This document shows, in pieces, positions 54,171 through 63,014 of a stretch of 64,000 nucleotides of DNA (position 1 is the first letter of the stretch; the number at the start of each line of letters is the position of its first letter). The notes below the pieces were generated by a model, which made no database searches, was not told the origin of the DNA, and worked only from the letters and a program-made list of their open reading frames with translations. The DNA comes from Chitinophaga pinensis (GTDB lineage: Bacteria > Bacteroidota > Bacteroidia > Chitinophagales > Chitinophagaceae): positions 62,001 to 126,000 of the forward strand of contig CAMDVD010000002.1 of the NCBI GenBank assembly GCA_945878115.1. Reading direction: 5' to 3'. The position numbers and the translations under genes are program-made.

Positions 54171-54917
54171 TTACTTTGTGATTGTAATCAGTCTTTTGAT
54201 GAGTCGCAAAGTATGTGTCCTCTTCCCAGACATTCGATTTATAATGCCATGCATGTCGATGGAATCAATAGCAACTTTGCCATTCGTTTCTGAGGCATGA
54301 ATTATTTCCGTTGGTGATAATAGAATCCCAACATGATTAATTTCTTTTTGTTCATTTTCAAAAAAGGCAAGATCTCCAATATTGGCATTAGCTAAAAAAT
54401 CCAAAACCGTTCCGGCAAGGATTTGATCCGATGCGATATGTGATAAAGGAATATTAAAAAAACGATATAGTATTTGTGAAAATCCAGAACAATCAATTCC
54501 TTGATGCGTCATGCCTCCCCACATATACGGTGTATGTAAATAAGAATAAACAATTTTACGGATGGTTGGTTCGTCAAAAACAGTAGTAACAAGATTACCT
54601 AATTCCCCTTCGATTTCGGATGCATTTGTAATAAATGCCCCCATTGGAATTTGTATAGGAATAAATTTTTGGGATAAATAAGTCTTGATATTTTCTACAA
54701 TAAAAGCATTGTTTACTCCAATATTTTCTGGTGCAATTTGGCTGCGTAAAACATAACCAGTATGGCCTTCCCAGCGATGTTGGACATGCGCCCAAATTGC
54801 GGATTCACTTAAACAATCTACTACATCATTATACAATAATTGCGTTTGTAATTCACTATAATGGTTGGGTTCAGACATCACATTAGCACAAGCAACCCGA
54901 CATCTCATTTGATTCAT
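54171..54917 (-). CDS. NlpC/P60 (C40) family peptidase
   Basis: 248 residues. The N-terminal half has SH3-like strands (MSEPNHYSELQTQLLYNDVV, WEGHTGYVLRSQIAPEN), the C-terminal half the NlpC/P60 cysteine peptidase: Cys in GIDCSGFSQILYRFFN, His in KEINHVGILLSPT and a following HASET. Such enzymes cut the D-Glu to diamino acid bond of peptidoglycan stems. There is no clear signal peptide, so the protein may be exported otherwise or act in the cytosol on recycled muropeptides (as known for YkfC-like relatives). Downstream of the giant adhesin gene on the same strand (115 bases). Confidence 0.9.
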   Translation of the reverse strand: MNQMRCRVACANVMSEPNHYSELQTQLLYNDVVDCLSESAIWAHVQHRWEGHTGYVLRSQIAPENIGVNNAFIVENIKTYLSQKFIPIQIPMGAFITNASEIEGELGNLVTTVFDEPTIRKIVYSYLHTPYMWGGMTHQGIDCSGFSQILYRFFNIPLSHIASDQILAGTVLDFLANANIGDLAFFENEQKEINHVGILLSPTEIIHASETNGKVAIDSIDMHGIINRMSGKRTHTLRLIKRLITITK

Positions 54918-55032
54918 ACGTCAATACTACAAATAATAAATGGGTGAGAAAAGTTTTTTGGATATCCGTAAAATAACATATAGAAAATTAGGACTTTATT
55001 TTTTGTCATTCAAATAAAAATAGTTCATTTTT

Positions 55033-58000
55033 TTATCTAAGCAACAATACATCTCCTTTTAATAAATAATTTATTTTGGTCGTATTACAGGTATATTTTA
55101 TTTGGTAAAAATAGGTATCCACATCAACATCCATACCTTTGTATTTGCCATTCCAACCATCTTCGATACTCTCTGTTTGGAAAATAATTTCCCCCCATCT
55201 ATTTAAAATAAGGAAACTTTTCAATTCAATACCCATAGCATGCACCAATTTAAACTCATCATTCTTACCATCATCATTTGGTGAAAATGCATTCGGAATA
55301 AAAATATTTTCACAGCATTTGTCCTCTCCAATCGTTACATTAGTATTTGTTGTACAGCCATTGGCATCAGTAGCTTCTAGTGTATAATTACTTGTTTTTA
55401 AATTGGAAAATGTGCCGATGGTATTTGTGAATCCTAAAGGCTGTAGGGTATAGGTGATAGAGCCTGTGCCACCAGTTGCATTGCTATAGAGTTTACCGCT
55501 TTTTTCATTCCCACAGGTTGTATTTTCAATTTGCACATCTGTAATAAGTAATGGAAGTGGGTTAATAATATTGGCAATACTAGTATCTCTACATCCTCTT
55601 GTATCCATGGCAATAATGATATAATTCCCACTTGCCAAACTGTCAAAAAATCCTGCAGAGGATTGGCGATTATTAGGGCTTAAAAAATAGTTGACAATGG
55701 CAGAACTTCCTGTTGCAGCTACTTGTATTTGCCCGTTATTGTCATTATTACAAAGTAAATCTTTGGTTTGAATAGAAATTATGTTTGGATTTGCTGTTGT
55801 GCCAATTTCAACTGTAGAAGTGCTAGTGCAACCTTTCGCATCTTTAATGGTAATTGTATAAATGGATGCAGTAAGATTTGTAAAATTAGAAGATCCTGAA
55901 AATCCACCGCCTATAGAGTAAATGATTGATGGCGTTCCTCCGTTTGCAGTAATATTCAAAGAACCATCATTAGATGGATTACAACCAGCATTATTTGGAA
56001 TTACTGAAGTTATAGTTAAAGGGGTAGGTTGCGTTATTGTTGCAGTAACAGTGGTTGTACAGTTATTTGCATCACTTGCGATTACGGTATAATTACCAGC
56101 AATGAGTCCGGTAAATATGCCAGTTAAATTATTCAAATTTGAAGGAAGTAAAGTGTAATTAATTGTACCAGTTCCACCACTACATTGTATGGAAACGATA
56201 CCATCATTGTTCCCAAAACAGGTGACAAGTGTCAACTGCAAATTTGTATTTGTAATTGGTGTTGGTTGGGTAATACTAAAAATGGTACTTACGGTGCAGC
56301 TGTTTGCATCTGAAGCAGTAGCGGTATAATTTCCAACACCTAAGTTAGAAAAATTACCTGTAGTATTGGTTGAACCACCTGGTTGCAAGGTGTAGCTACC
56401 CGCACCAATGCCATTATTGATTTGCATTGTGGCTTGACCATTTTGCGCGCCATTGCAATTGCTATTTGTAGTTGTGAAGCTAGTCCATATAGGTGCGATT
56501 GGTGCTTGAATAACAGCTGTAGATGAAACGCTACAATTATTCGCATCACTAACGGTTATCGTATAGGTATTTGCATTCAGTCCAGTAAAGGTTGCATTGC
56601 TCTGTGAAGGGCCTCCAATAGAATATGTATAATTTGGGGTGCCTCCTATAGAATTAATGGATAGAGTTCCATTATTACCCGGAACACAACTAGGAATTGT
56701 TGTATTGATAGAAATAATTTGTAATAAACTAGGTTGATTAACTTGTAAAGTGGTTGTATTGGTGCATCCATTTGCGTCGCTAACTGTGATGGTATATAAA
56801 CCTGGTATTAGGTTAGTAAAATTACCCGTAGTATTAGTGCTAGCTCCTGGTAATATTTGATAAGTTAATATTCCTGTACCACCTAAAGCACTAACGTCAA
56901 TGATGCCATCATTTGCGGCATAACAAGTAACATTGTTTGGTGTAGCACTCATCCAACCAATGGCATTCGGTTGCGCGATAGAAACAGTTGTACTAATGCT
57001 ACAGTTTTTGCTATCCACTGCAGTGATTGTATAAATGAATGTATTTAAACCTGAAAAAGTACCAGTCGTATTGTTTGTATTTAATGGAGACAAAGTATAT
57101 ACATAACCGCCATTGCCTCCGCTTACGGATGATGTTATTGTACTTGTTGAATTGCCGTTGCAAAGAAGAGGCGTAAAATTCACCGCATTCCAACTAAGCG
57201 CTGCAGGCTCGGTCATACTAAGTGTTGTAGAAATAGTACATCCATTTGCATCGGTCGCGAGTATAGAATAATTGCCAATACTGAGTCCCGAAAAACTTCC
57301 TGACGTATTTGTTATTCCACCGGGCGAAAGCGTATAATTCATGTTTCCTACGCTACTACTAGCATTGACTGTTAACACACCATCGCTACCTCCATGACAA
57401 CTAACAACAGTTGTAGAAGTATTCGTAATTATTGGTTGATTAGGAGCAACAATTTGATGTGTATCTGTAGCTGTACAACCATTCGCATCTGTAACTAATA
57501 CGGTATAAGTTCCTGTTCCTAATGCAAAAAATAAGCTACTGCTTTGATTACCTGTTCCAATGGAATAAGTATAAGCAGGAACACCACCATTGACTAAAAT
57601 GCTTAATGTCGCATCATTACCCGGAACGCAAGAAGGAATAGTATTGGTAATATTGATTATTTGTACTTGAGTCGCTTGAGCTACGGTAACCGTAGTAGAT
57701 ACACTGCAATTGTTTGCGTCAGTTGCAATGATGGTATACGTATTTGCTGTTAAATTAGTGAAAATGCCACTTGTGTTTGAAGTGCCATTCGGCTGAATCG
57801 TATAGGTAATAATTCCGGTGCCGCCATTTGCTTGTTGTGAAATGGAGCCATTGTTTCCATTAAAACAAGTTACAGTTGTGGTCACTGGATTTCCTAAGAT
57901 CACTGGGCTATTTGGTTGCGCAACATTTATGGTTGTTGTTGCAGTGCATCCTGTTGCGTCCGATAAGGTAATGGTATAATTTCCAAAACTCAAGTTGTTA

Positions 58001-59982
58001 AATTGGCCTGTTGTATTGGATTGTCCGCCTGGTGTAATAGTATAAGTGACAATTCCATTTGGTGTTGTTGATCCAACAAGAATACTGCCATTCGCTCCGC
58101 CGAAACAAGAAACAGGGTCGCTGTTTGCAGTTGTGAAGGTTGCGACTAATGATTGTGTAATAGTTATACTTGTATCCGTTGAACAATTATTTGCATCGTT
58201 CGCTGTGATGGTGTAATTACCGGTATTTAAATTGGAAAAAACACCACTAGAATTTACAATAGCACCTGGCATCAAGGTATAATTAATTACAGGAGCACCA
58301 CCATTAACGAGTGCAGTAATTTGTCCAGGACCACCGCAAGGAGCAACTGTAGATGTAACCGAATTCCAAGTTAGGTTGATTGATTGTGTAATTGTTGCAG
58401 TTGTTGTAGTTGAACAACCTATAGCGGAAGTGGTAGTAACAGTATAATTTCCAGCAGCTAAATTGATAAAATTTGCTGTGCTTGAAGTTTGCGTTTGCCC
58501 ACCAGGATTTAATGTATATGTTGGAATGCCGACTGCATTACTTGTGACCAATAATGCACCTGTATTGATGGTACTGCAATTAATATTTGTGGGGGTTATG
58601 GATACGATAGGTGTTGGAGATATATCAACCAAAATCGAGGAATCTCTATCAGGACAACCTGGATAATGTGCAGTAACAGTATAGGTTGTAGGGGTAACGG
58701 GTGTTGCTGATACTACTGTACCAGAGTTGGGAGTGGTTCCAGCATTCCATGTAAAAGTAAGCAATGAATTAAGTGGAATAGAAGTGGCGGTTAATGTTGC
58801 TGTCGCGCCTACACAAATGCTAGTATCATTACTTACATTGAACATTGGATAGTCAATAATGTAGGTGGTAACCGTGTCTGTAATTGTATTATTACAAATG
58901 GAACCGTAAGCAGTAATCACTATTGTTTCTGTACCTTCAATAAGTGCATCTAAATAAGGTGTGATAGAGAAAGTAACAATGGTATCATTCGCTGGAATCG
59001 TTACGGATATTGGCAATGTGTTACAATCAACTCCCACGGTCGCAGTTCCAGAGTAAGATAACGTAACCGTTTGTGCATATGGTTTTGGGTAAGGTCTTGT
59101 AATAGAAACAATGGTAGATGAACAACCCTCAATCGCTGAGGGCTGACTTAAAGCACTAATTTTTGCAGCTTCTGAAACGAAACTGTTTGCTTTTAAGAAT
59201 ACACCAGAATCCAATGCATGGTCTGTAACATCCGCAATTGCGAATTTCATGTGATAAGTAGAACATGCAGTAACAGGGGCTTTTGCTGTCAATAAAACAG
59301 TCATTCCATCGTATGAAATGTTGGGGCTACTATTATTATTGACATATAATGCATTGTTCGGTGGTGCGCAGGGAGAGGTAATTCCTCCGCAAGGATTACT
59401 TGTAGAGCTATTAATGGTATTAATAGATACAGGGCAATTTGTGCCTGGTATTTTTGCAATATTAGTAGGCACTGCAAATCCTGGCCCTGAAATAAAGAAA
59501 GCGAAAATATCATTAAAATTAGAGCAAGTATAATTTGTATATTCTTCTGACCCAAATCTGTATTGAAACGTAATGGTATCGCCAACGGAAACAAAGTCAA
59601 ATTCTAGTTTACACATATCATGCAGTGCACCAGAAGCCGCGGCGGCTAAATCAGCATCGCCACCATTTGTATTGTTATTTTTATCTGCAAAAGAACTCGC
59701 AGCCGCATTAACCCCTATGGATGCGCCAAGTGTTTTAGCGCTGCCTGAAGTTAGCACTATTCCACTATCAATCAATAAGGTGGTAGCAAGTCCATTATCA
59801 AATTTGCCGCTAGCCCCATTCGGACAGGTCAATGTAGGGTTGGTATAAACAACGCCATCGCCTACTAAACGACTTACCATTTGATTGGCAGTTTGATTGT
59901 TCACTACAATCAATTGGCAAAAACTATTTTTTGGTAGTGAAGAAACGAACAATAAAAATAATAAGGTATTTAATGATTTCAT
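55033..59982 (-). CDS. Giant SprB-repeat adhesin with choice-of-anchor L and T9SS type B C-terminus
   Basis: 1649 residues, surface-exposed. Order: signal peptide (about 1-22), choice-of-anchor L domain (about 25-265: SAKTLGASIGVNAAASSFAD, ITFQYRFGSEEYTNY, ISYDGMTVLLTAKAP), a Calx-beta-like region (about 283-376), an Ig/PKD-like unit, then 14 SprB-type repeats of ~78 residues (about 456-1548), each with the pattern C.G..(N/D)G ... GNYTI.(A/V).DANxC; finally the gliding-motility-associated type B sorting domain (IFIPNAFSPNDDGKNDEFKL ... LKGDVLLLR). Related to the SprB adhesin of gliding bacteria. The type B domain implies attachment through the SprF/PorP-like route; no sprF-like gene is adjacent. 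A -7 box lies at 60013-60020. Confidence 0.93.
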   Translation of the reverse strand: MKSLNTLLFLLFVSSLPKNSFCQLIVVNNQTANQMVSRLVGDGVVYTNPTLTCPNGASGKFDNGLATTLLIDSGIVLTSGSAKTLGASIGVNAAASSFADKNNNTNGGDADLAAAASGALHDMCKLEFDFVSVGDTITFQYRFGSEEYTNYTCSNFNDIFAFFISGPGFAVPTNIAKIPGTNCPVSINTINSSTSNPCGGITSPCAPPNNALYVNNNSSPNISYDGMTVLLTAKAPVTACSTYHMKFAIADVTDHALDSGVFLKANSFVSEAAKISALSQPSAIEGCSSTIVSITRPYPKPYAQTVTLSYSGTATVGVDCNTLPISVTIPANDTIVTFSITPYLDALIEGTETIVITAYGSICNNTITDTVTTYIIDYPMFNVSNDTSICVGATATLTATSIPLNSLLTFTWNAGTTPNSGTVVSATPVTPTTYTVTAHYPGCPDRDSSILVDISPTPIVSITPTNINCSTINTGALLVTSNAVGIPTYTLNPGGQTQTSSTANFINLAAGNYTVTTTSAIGCSTTTTATITQSINLTWNSVTSTVAPCGGPGQITALVNGGAPVINYTLMPGAIVNSSGVFSNLNTGNYTITANDANNCSTDTSITITQSLVATFTTANSDPVSCFGGANGSILVGSTTPNGIVTYTITPGGQSNTTGQFNNLSFGNYTITLSDATGCTATTTINVAQPNSPVILGNPVTTTVTCFNGNNGSISQQANGGTGIITYTIQPNGTSNTSGIFTNLTANTYTIIATDANNCSVSTTVTVAQATQVQIINITNTIPSCVPGNDATLSILVNGGVPAYTYSIGTGNQSSSLFFALGTGTYTVLVTDANGCTATDTHQIVAPNQPIITNTSTTVVSCHGGSDGVLTVNASSSVGNMNYTLSPGGITNTSGSFSGLSIGNYSILATDANGCTISTTLSMTEPAALSWNAVNFTPLLCNGNSTSTITSSVSGGNGGYVYTLSPLNTNNTTGTFSGLNTFIYTITAVDSKNCSISTTVSIAQPNAIGWMSATPNNVTCYAANDGIIDVSALGGTGILTYQILPGASTNTTGNFTNLIPGLYTITVSDANGCTNTTTLQVNQPSLLQIISINTTIPSCVPGNNGTLSINSIGGTPNYTYSIGGPSQSNATFTGLNANTYTITVSDANNCSVSSTAVIQAPIAPIWTSFTTTNSNCNGAQNGQATMQINNGIGAGSYTLQPGGSTNTTGNFSNLGVGNYTATASDANSCTVSTIFSITQPTPITNTNLQLTLVTCFGNNDGIVSIQCSGGTGTINYTLLPSNLNNLTGIFTGLIAGNYTVIASDANNCTTTVTATITQPTPLTITSVIPNNAGCNPSNDGSLNITANGGTPSIIYSIGGGFSGSSNFTNLTASIYTITIKDAKGCTSTSTVEIGTTANPNIISIQTKDLLCNNDNNGQIQVAATGSSAIVNYFLSPNNRQSSAGFFDSLASGNYIIIAMDTRGCRDTSIANIINPLPLLITDVQIENTTCGNEKSGKLYSNATGGTGSITYTLQPLGFTNTIGTFSNLKTSNYTLEATDANGCTTNTNVTIGEDKCCENIFIPNAFSPNDDGKNDEFKLVHAMGIELKSFLILNRWGEIIFQTESIEDGWNGKYKGMDVDVDTYFYQIKYTCNTTKINYLLKGDVLLLR

Positions 59983-60012
59983 TGAAGTAGATGTTTTTTA
60001 AAAAGAAGGATT

Positions 60013-60020
60013 CAAAGTTA
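60013..60020 (-). promoter_or_regulatory. -7 box of the giant adhesin gene
   Basis: TAACTTTG on the minus strand, 30 bases upstream of the ATG; no clear TTG at the -33 distance. Confidence 0.5.
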
Positions 60021-60183
60021 ACCTTTTTATTCGTAAAATAGGCGGTCAGAAGGAGAGCCGCAAATAAAAATGAGATAGTATTGACGAATAATATTTTTCC
60101 TGGAATAAGATAGCTCAATAGAAATGGGTAAGGGTTATTAAAATCCTATTTTTCTTCTATATTCGCCACCTAAAATAATAGAC

Positions 60184-60720
60184 ATGGATTTAGGTATTGG
60201 CTCAAGAGTAGAGCATCCCAATTTTGGTAAAGGCGTTATTGTTGATAATGGAACTGAATTTTATAATATTTGGTTTAAAAGTAGTAATGCTGTAAAGAGC
60301 ATTGGCAAACAGTTTGATGGCTTACGTATTTTATCTGCGAGTGATAATTCAGATACTTCTTCTGTGGTTAATATGGCAGATCTAGAATTTATGTTGCACA
60401 AAGTATTCGATGATAGAAGTGAAATAAGTGTGCGAGTTCCTATAGCCTCTAAATGGCAAGGAGGCACTTTGGTGATGAAACCTTTAGAAGAAGGAATGCA
60501 AGGAAAGGAAATTCCTGTAGAAACTTTCTTTCATAAAATAGTGATGGTAAGAGATAGACTTCGTGTATTGGAACAACAAATCAATGCACATAAAATATTG
60601 TCCGATGCTGATAAAGTGGATTTACAACAATACATCACCCGCATTTATGGATCCTTGACCACTTTCAATGTACTTTTCAAGAATGTGGATGATGCATTTA
60701 AGGGAACAGGAAAGGAGTAA
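60184..60720 (+). CDS. Hypothetical protein with UvrD-tail/Tudor-like N-terminus
   Basis: 178 residues, no signal peptide. The first ~50 residues (LGIGSRVEHPNFGKGVIVDN, then FYNIWFKSS and GLRILSAS) resemble the Tudor-like C-terminal module of UvrD/PcrA (compare VGMQVEHQRFGFGNVTSLEG in the helicase at 17903-20179) that binds RNA polymerase. The remainder is helical with FHKIVMVRDRLRVLEQQINA and SDADKVDLQQYITRIYGSL. The fold of the module and its presence in a stand-alone protein suggest a nucleic-acid or polymerase contact (inference). Not recognised as a named family. Start codon ATG with no alternative nearby. Confidence 0.75.
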   Translation: MDLGIGSRVEHPNFGKGVIVDNGTEFYNIWFKSSNAVKSIGKQFDGLRILSASDNSDTSSVVNMADLEFMLHKVFDDRSEISVRVPIASKWQGGTLVMKPLEEGMQGKEIPVETFFHKIVMVRDRLRVLEQQINAHKILSDADKVDLQQYITRIYGSLTTFNVLFKNVDDAFKGTGKE

Positions 60721-60765
60721 TACCAAATGCATTTTTTTTTGCAAATCGAAATTTATTTGAGAGTT

Positions 60766-60938
60766 ATACTGTAGTGTATTTAAAAAAAAAATTAATGCTA
60801 GAGAAGTATACTGTAGCGTATTTTTTGCAAAAAAATTAATACTACGATGAAATACTGTAGCGTATTTTTTGCAAAAAAAATAATGCTACGATGAAATACT
60901 GTAGTGTATTTTTTGCAAAAAAATTAATGCTACAGTAT
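60766..60938. repeat. Tandem array of a ~44-bp repeat (4 copies)
   Basis: Units begin ATACTGTAG at 60766, 60808, 60852 and 60896 and contain GTATTTTTTGCAAAAAAA and AATGCTAC. The array opens with ATACTGTAG and closes with CTACAGTAT, so its ends are inverted repeats and each unit can fold on itself. It abuts dispersed element copy 5 without a gap. Confidence 0.75.
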
Positions 60939-61074
60939 GGGCGGCAGGCACGTCCTGGCGATGAATGTTAGGATCCGTTTCCGCTCAAAGCATTGGAAAC
61001 TGGACTATCCGTTCCAAACTTTTTGCTCCAAAGCGAGCAAAAAGGATTTCCACTACTATCCTTGCCGCAATACA
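60939..61074 (+). repeat. GGGCGGC...GCCGCAAT dispersed element, copy 5 (long form)
   Basis: 136 bases: GGGCGGCAGGCACGTCC at the left, CTTGCCGCAATAC at the right, with an extra ~45-base segment (GATCCGTTTCCGCTCAAAGC region) absent from copies 1, 3 and 4, and the CTTTTTGCTCC / GAGCAAAAAGG stem. With the 44-bp array it fills the gap before aroC; the last 240 bases hold nothing else. Confidence 0.8.
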
Positions 61075-61318
61075 AAGCAAATAAAGATTCTTCTTTTCAT
61101 TACATGTTTCGTTTAGTCAGTTTTTTAGTAATACCAAAATTGGAATAATTAATTTCATGAATATTTTCGATCAGTAGATATTCGGTTCTCCAAAATGGAG
61201 CGAAACACACTTTAGTTTTTTAGCAAGCAATTTAGGATTACTTGTTACAAATTGATTTTTAAACAAATTTCTAGTCGTAAACTTGTACTTTAATATAGGA
61301 TTTGCTGTCATTGCATCT

Positions 61319-62398
61319 ATGAATACACTGGGTACACATTTTAAAATAACTTCATTTGGGGAATCGCATGGAAGCCATGTAGGATGTGTCATTGATGGTT
61401 GCCCTGCAGGTTTAGTAATTGATATAGATGCCATTCAACAAGCAGTCGATAAAAGAAAAACAAATCAATCAACCTTCACTTCGGAAAGAAAAGAAAAGGA
61501 TATCGTTGATATTATATCCGGTGTTTATCAAGGAATCACTTTAGGAAGTCCAATCTGTATTTTAATTCGAAATGAAGATGCTCAGTCGAAAGATTATGAA
61601 GGCTTGAAACATGTATTCAGACCTAGTCATGCCGATTATACCAACCAACAAAAATATGGTATTCGAGATGAACGGGGTGGGGGGCGAAGTTCTATTCGTA
61701 TTACCGCTCCACTAGTAGCTGCAGGCGCAATTGCCAAGCAGCTTGTACAACATTATTCGTCCATGGAGGTTACCGCTTTTGTTCGCAGAATTGGCTCTGT
61801 TGCGTTGTTGGATAATGATTATCATCAATTCGATTTTAATGTCATTGACAAAAATATGGTTCGTTGCCCAGATGAGAATATCGCCATGAAAATGATAGAA
61901 CATATTGAAGAAACAAAAGCAAGTGGTGATACATTAGGTGGCGTTATAGAATGTATAGTTCGTAACATGATGGTTGGTTTGGGTGAACCTATTTTTGGGA
62001 AGCTACAATCCATGCTTGCGAATGCCATGATGTCCATCAATACAGTAAAGGGATTTGAATTTGGTGATGGCTTTGACAATGCAAACTTAAAAGGTAGTGA
62101 AAGCAATGATGCCTTTACTGTAGAGAATGATTTAATTACAACAACCACCAACCATAGCGGCGGTATACAAGGCGGTATAAGCAATGGTCAAGACATTGTT
62201 TTCAGACTTGCGTTTAAGCCAATATCTAGTATTTCTCAAACACAACATACGGTAGATAGTCAACATGAAAAAATTGAAATTCAGATTCAAGGCCGTCACG
62301 ATACATGCGCTGTACCTCGTGCTGTGCCTATTGTTGAAGCTTATACTTATCTTGTGTTAGCAGATGCTTATTTACTCTCAAAATTGTCCAAAATTTAA
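61319..62398 (+). CDS. aroC: Chorismate synthase
   Basis: Last step of the shikimate pathway, EPSP to chorismate, with reduced FMN. 359 residues from the ATG at 61319 (MNTLGTHFKITSFGESHGSH); the frame reaches further up but the family starts here. Signatures: FGESHGSHVGCVIDGCPAG with the catalytic His, RPSHADYTNQQKYGIRDERG, GGGRSSIRITAPLVAAGAIA and the C-terminal GRHDTCAVPRAVPIVEA. Complete and normal in length. Its stop TAA overlaps by one base the ATG of the next gene, implying coupled translation. Confidence 0.96.
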   Translation: MNTLGTHFKITSFGESHGSHVGCVIDGCPAGLVIDIDAIQQAVDKRKTNQSTFTSERKEKDIVDIISGVYQGITLGSPICILIRNEDAQSKDYEGLKHVFRPSHADYTNQQKYGIRDERGGGRSSIRITAPLVAAGAIAKQLVQHYSSMEVTAFVRRIGSVALLDNDYHQFDFNVIDKNMVRCPDENIAMKMIEHIEETKASGDTLGGVIECIVRNMMVGLGEPIFGKLQSMLANAMMSINTVKGFEFGDGFDNANLKGSESNDAFTVENDLITTTTNHSGGIQGGISNGQDIVFRLAFKPISSISQTQHTVDSQHEKIEIQIQGRHDTCAVPRAVPIVEAYTYLVLADAYLLSKLSKI

Positions 62399-62988
62399 TG
62401 AAGAAACTTATTTTATGCACGCTTATGCTGCTTCCACTTTTTTGTATGGCACAAAAAAAGAAAAAACTTACTCTAGAAGAACAAGTACGTATTGCCAAAG
62501 AGCAAGAGGCAGCGGCTAAAAAAGGTCAACCTATTTTAATGACACAAAAAAGTGAAAAACCAGATGCGGATATTGGCGCTACATTGGTTCCATTTAATGT
62601 GGTTACATGGGATGAGAAAATGTACTTTGATACTTCCTTGGCAAAAGATCAACCTTTAGTGCTTGTGTTATTTAACCCGAATTGCGGACATTGTCAGACT
62701 AGCGCTAAAGAATTTTATAAACGGATTCCTGAGTTTAAGGATGCGAATATTTTATTTGTAACGGGCGATAAATTGATGGGTGAATTACCAGGTTTTATGA
62801 AAGAAACTGAGTTACTTCCTTTGCCAAAAACATTTGTAATCAGTGCAGATAATTCAGATTTGACAAAATTACTATTTGAGTATAAAAGCATACCTCAAGT
62901 CATGATTTACAATAAGAACAAAATATTACAAAAGAAATTCTACCAAGATATTAATATAGACAGTGTGCTATATTATTTGAATAGATAA
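62398..62988 (+). CDS. Exported thioredoxin-like protein
   Basis: 196 residues; signal peptide about 1-18 (LLPLFCMAQ) followed by a Lys/Glu/Ala-rich segment (KKKKLTLEEQVRIAKEQEAA). Thioredoxin fold from about residue 70 with LVLVLFNPNCGHCQTSAKEF, a CGHC active site as in protein disulfide isomerases, and the cis-Pro in KSIPQVMIYNKN. It is thus a periplasmic thiol oxidoreductase, reducing or isomerising. Coupled by a one-base overlap to aroC, though no functional link with shikimate metabolism is apparent. Confidence 0.88.
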   Translation: MKKLILCTLMLLPLFCMAQKKKKLTLEEQVRIAKEQEAAAKKGQPILMTQKSEKPDADIGATLVPFNVVTWDEKMYFDTSLAKDQPLVLVLFNPNCGHCQTSAKEFYKRIPEFKDANILFVTGDKLMGELPGFMKETELLPLPKTFVISADNSDLTKLLFEYKSIPQVMIYNKNKILQKKFYQDINIDSVLYYLNR

Positions 62989-63014
62989 GGCCAAGAATAC
63001 TTTGGAACAGAATA

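Noticed and set aside
60766-60938. Possible CRISPR array
   Set aside because: Units are contiguous repeats without unique spacers and no cas genes are present.
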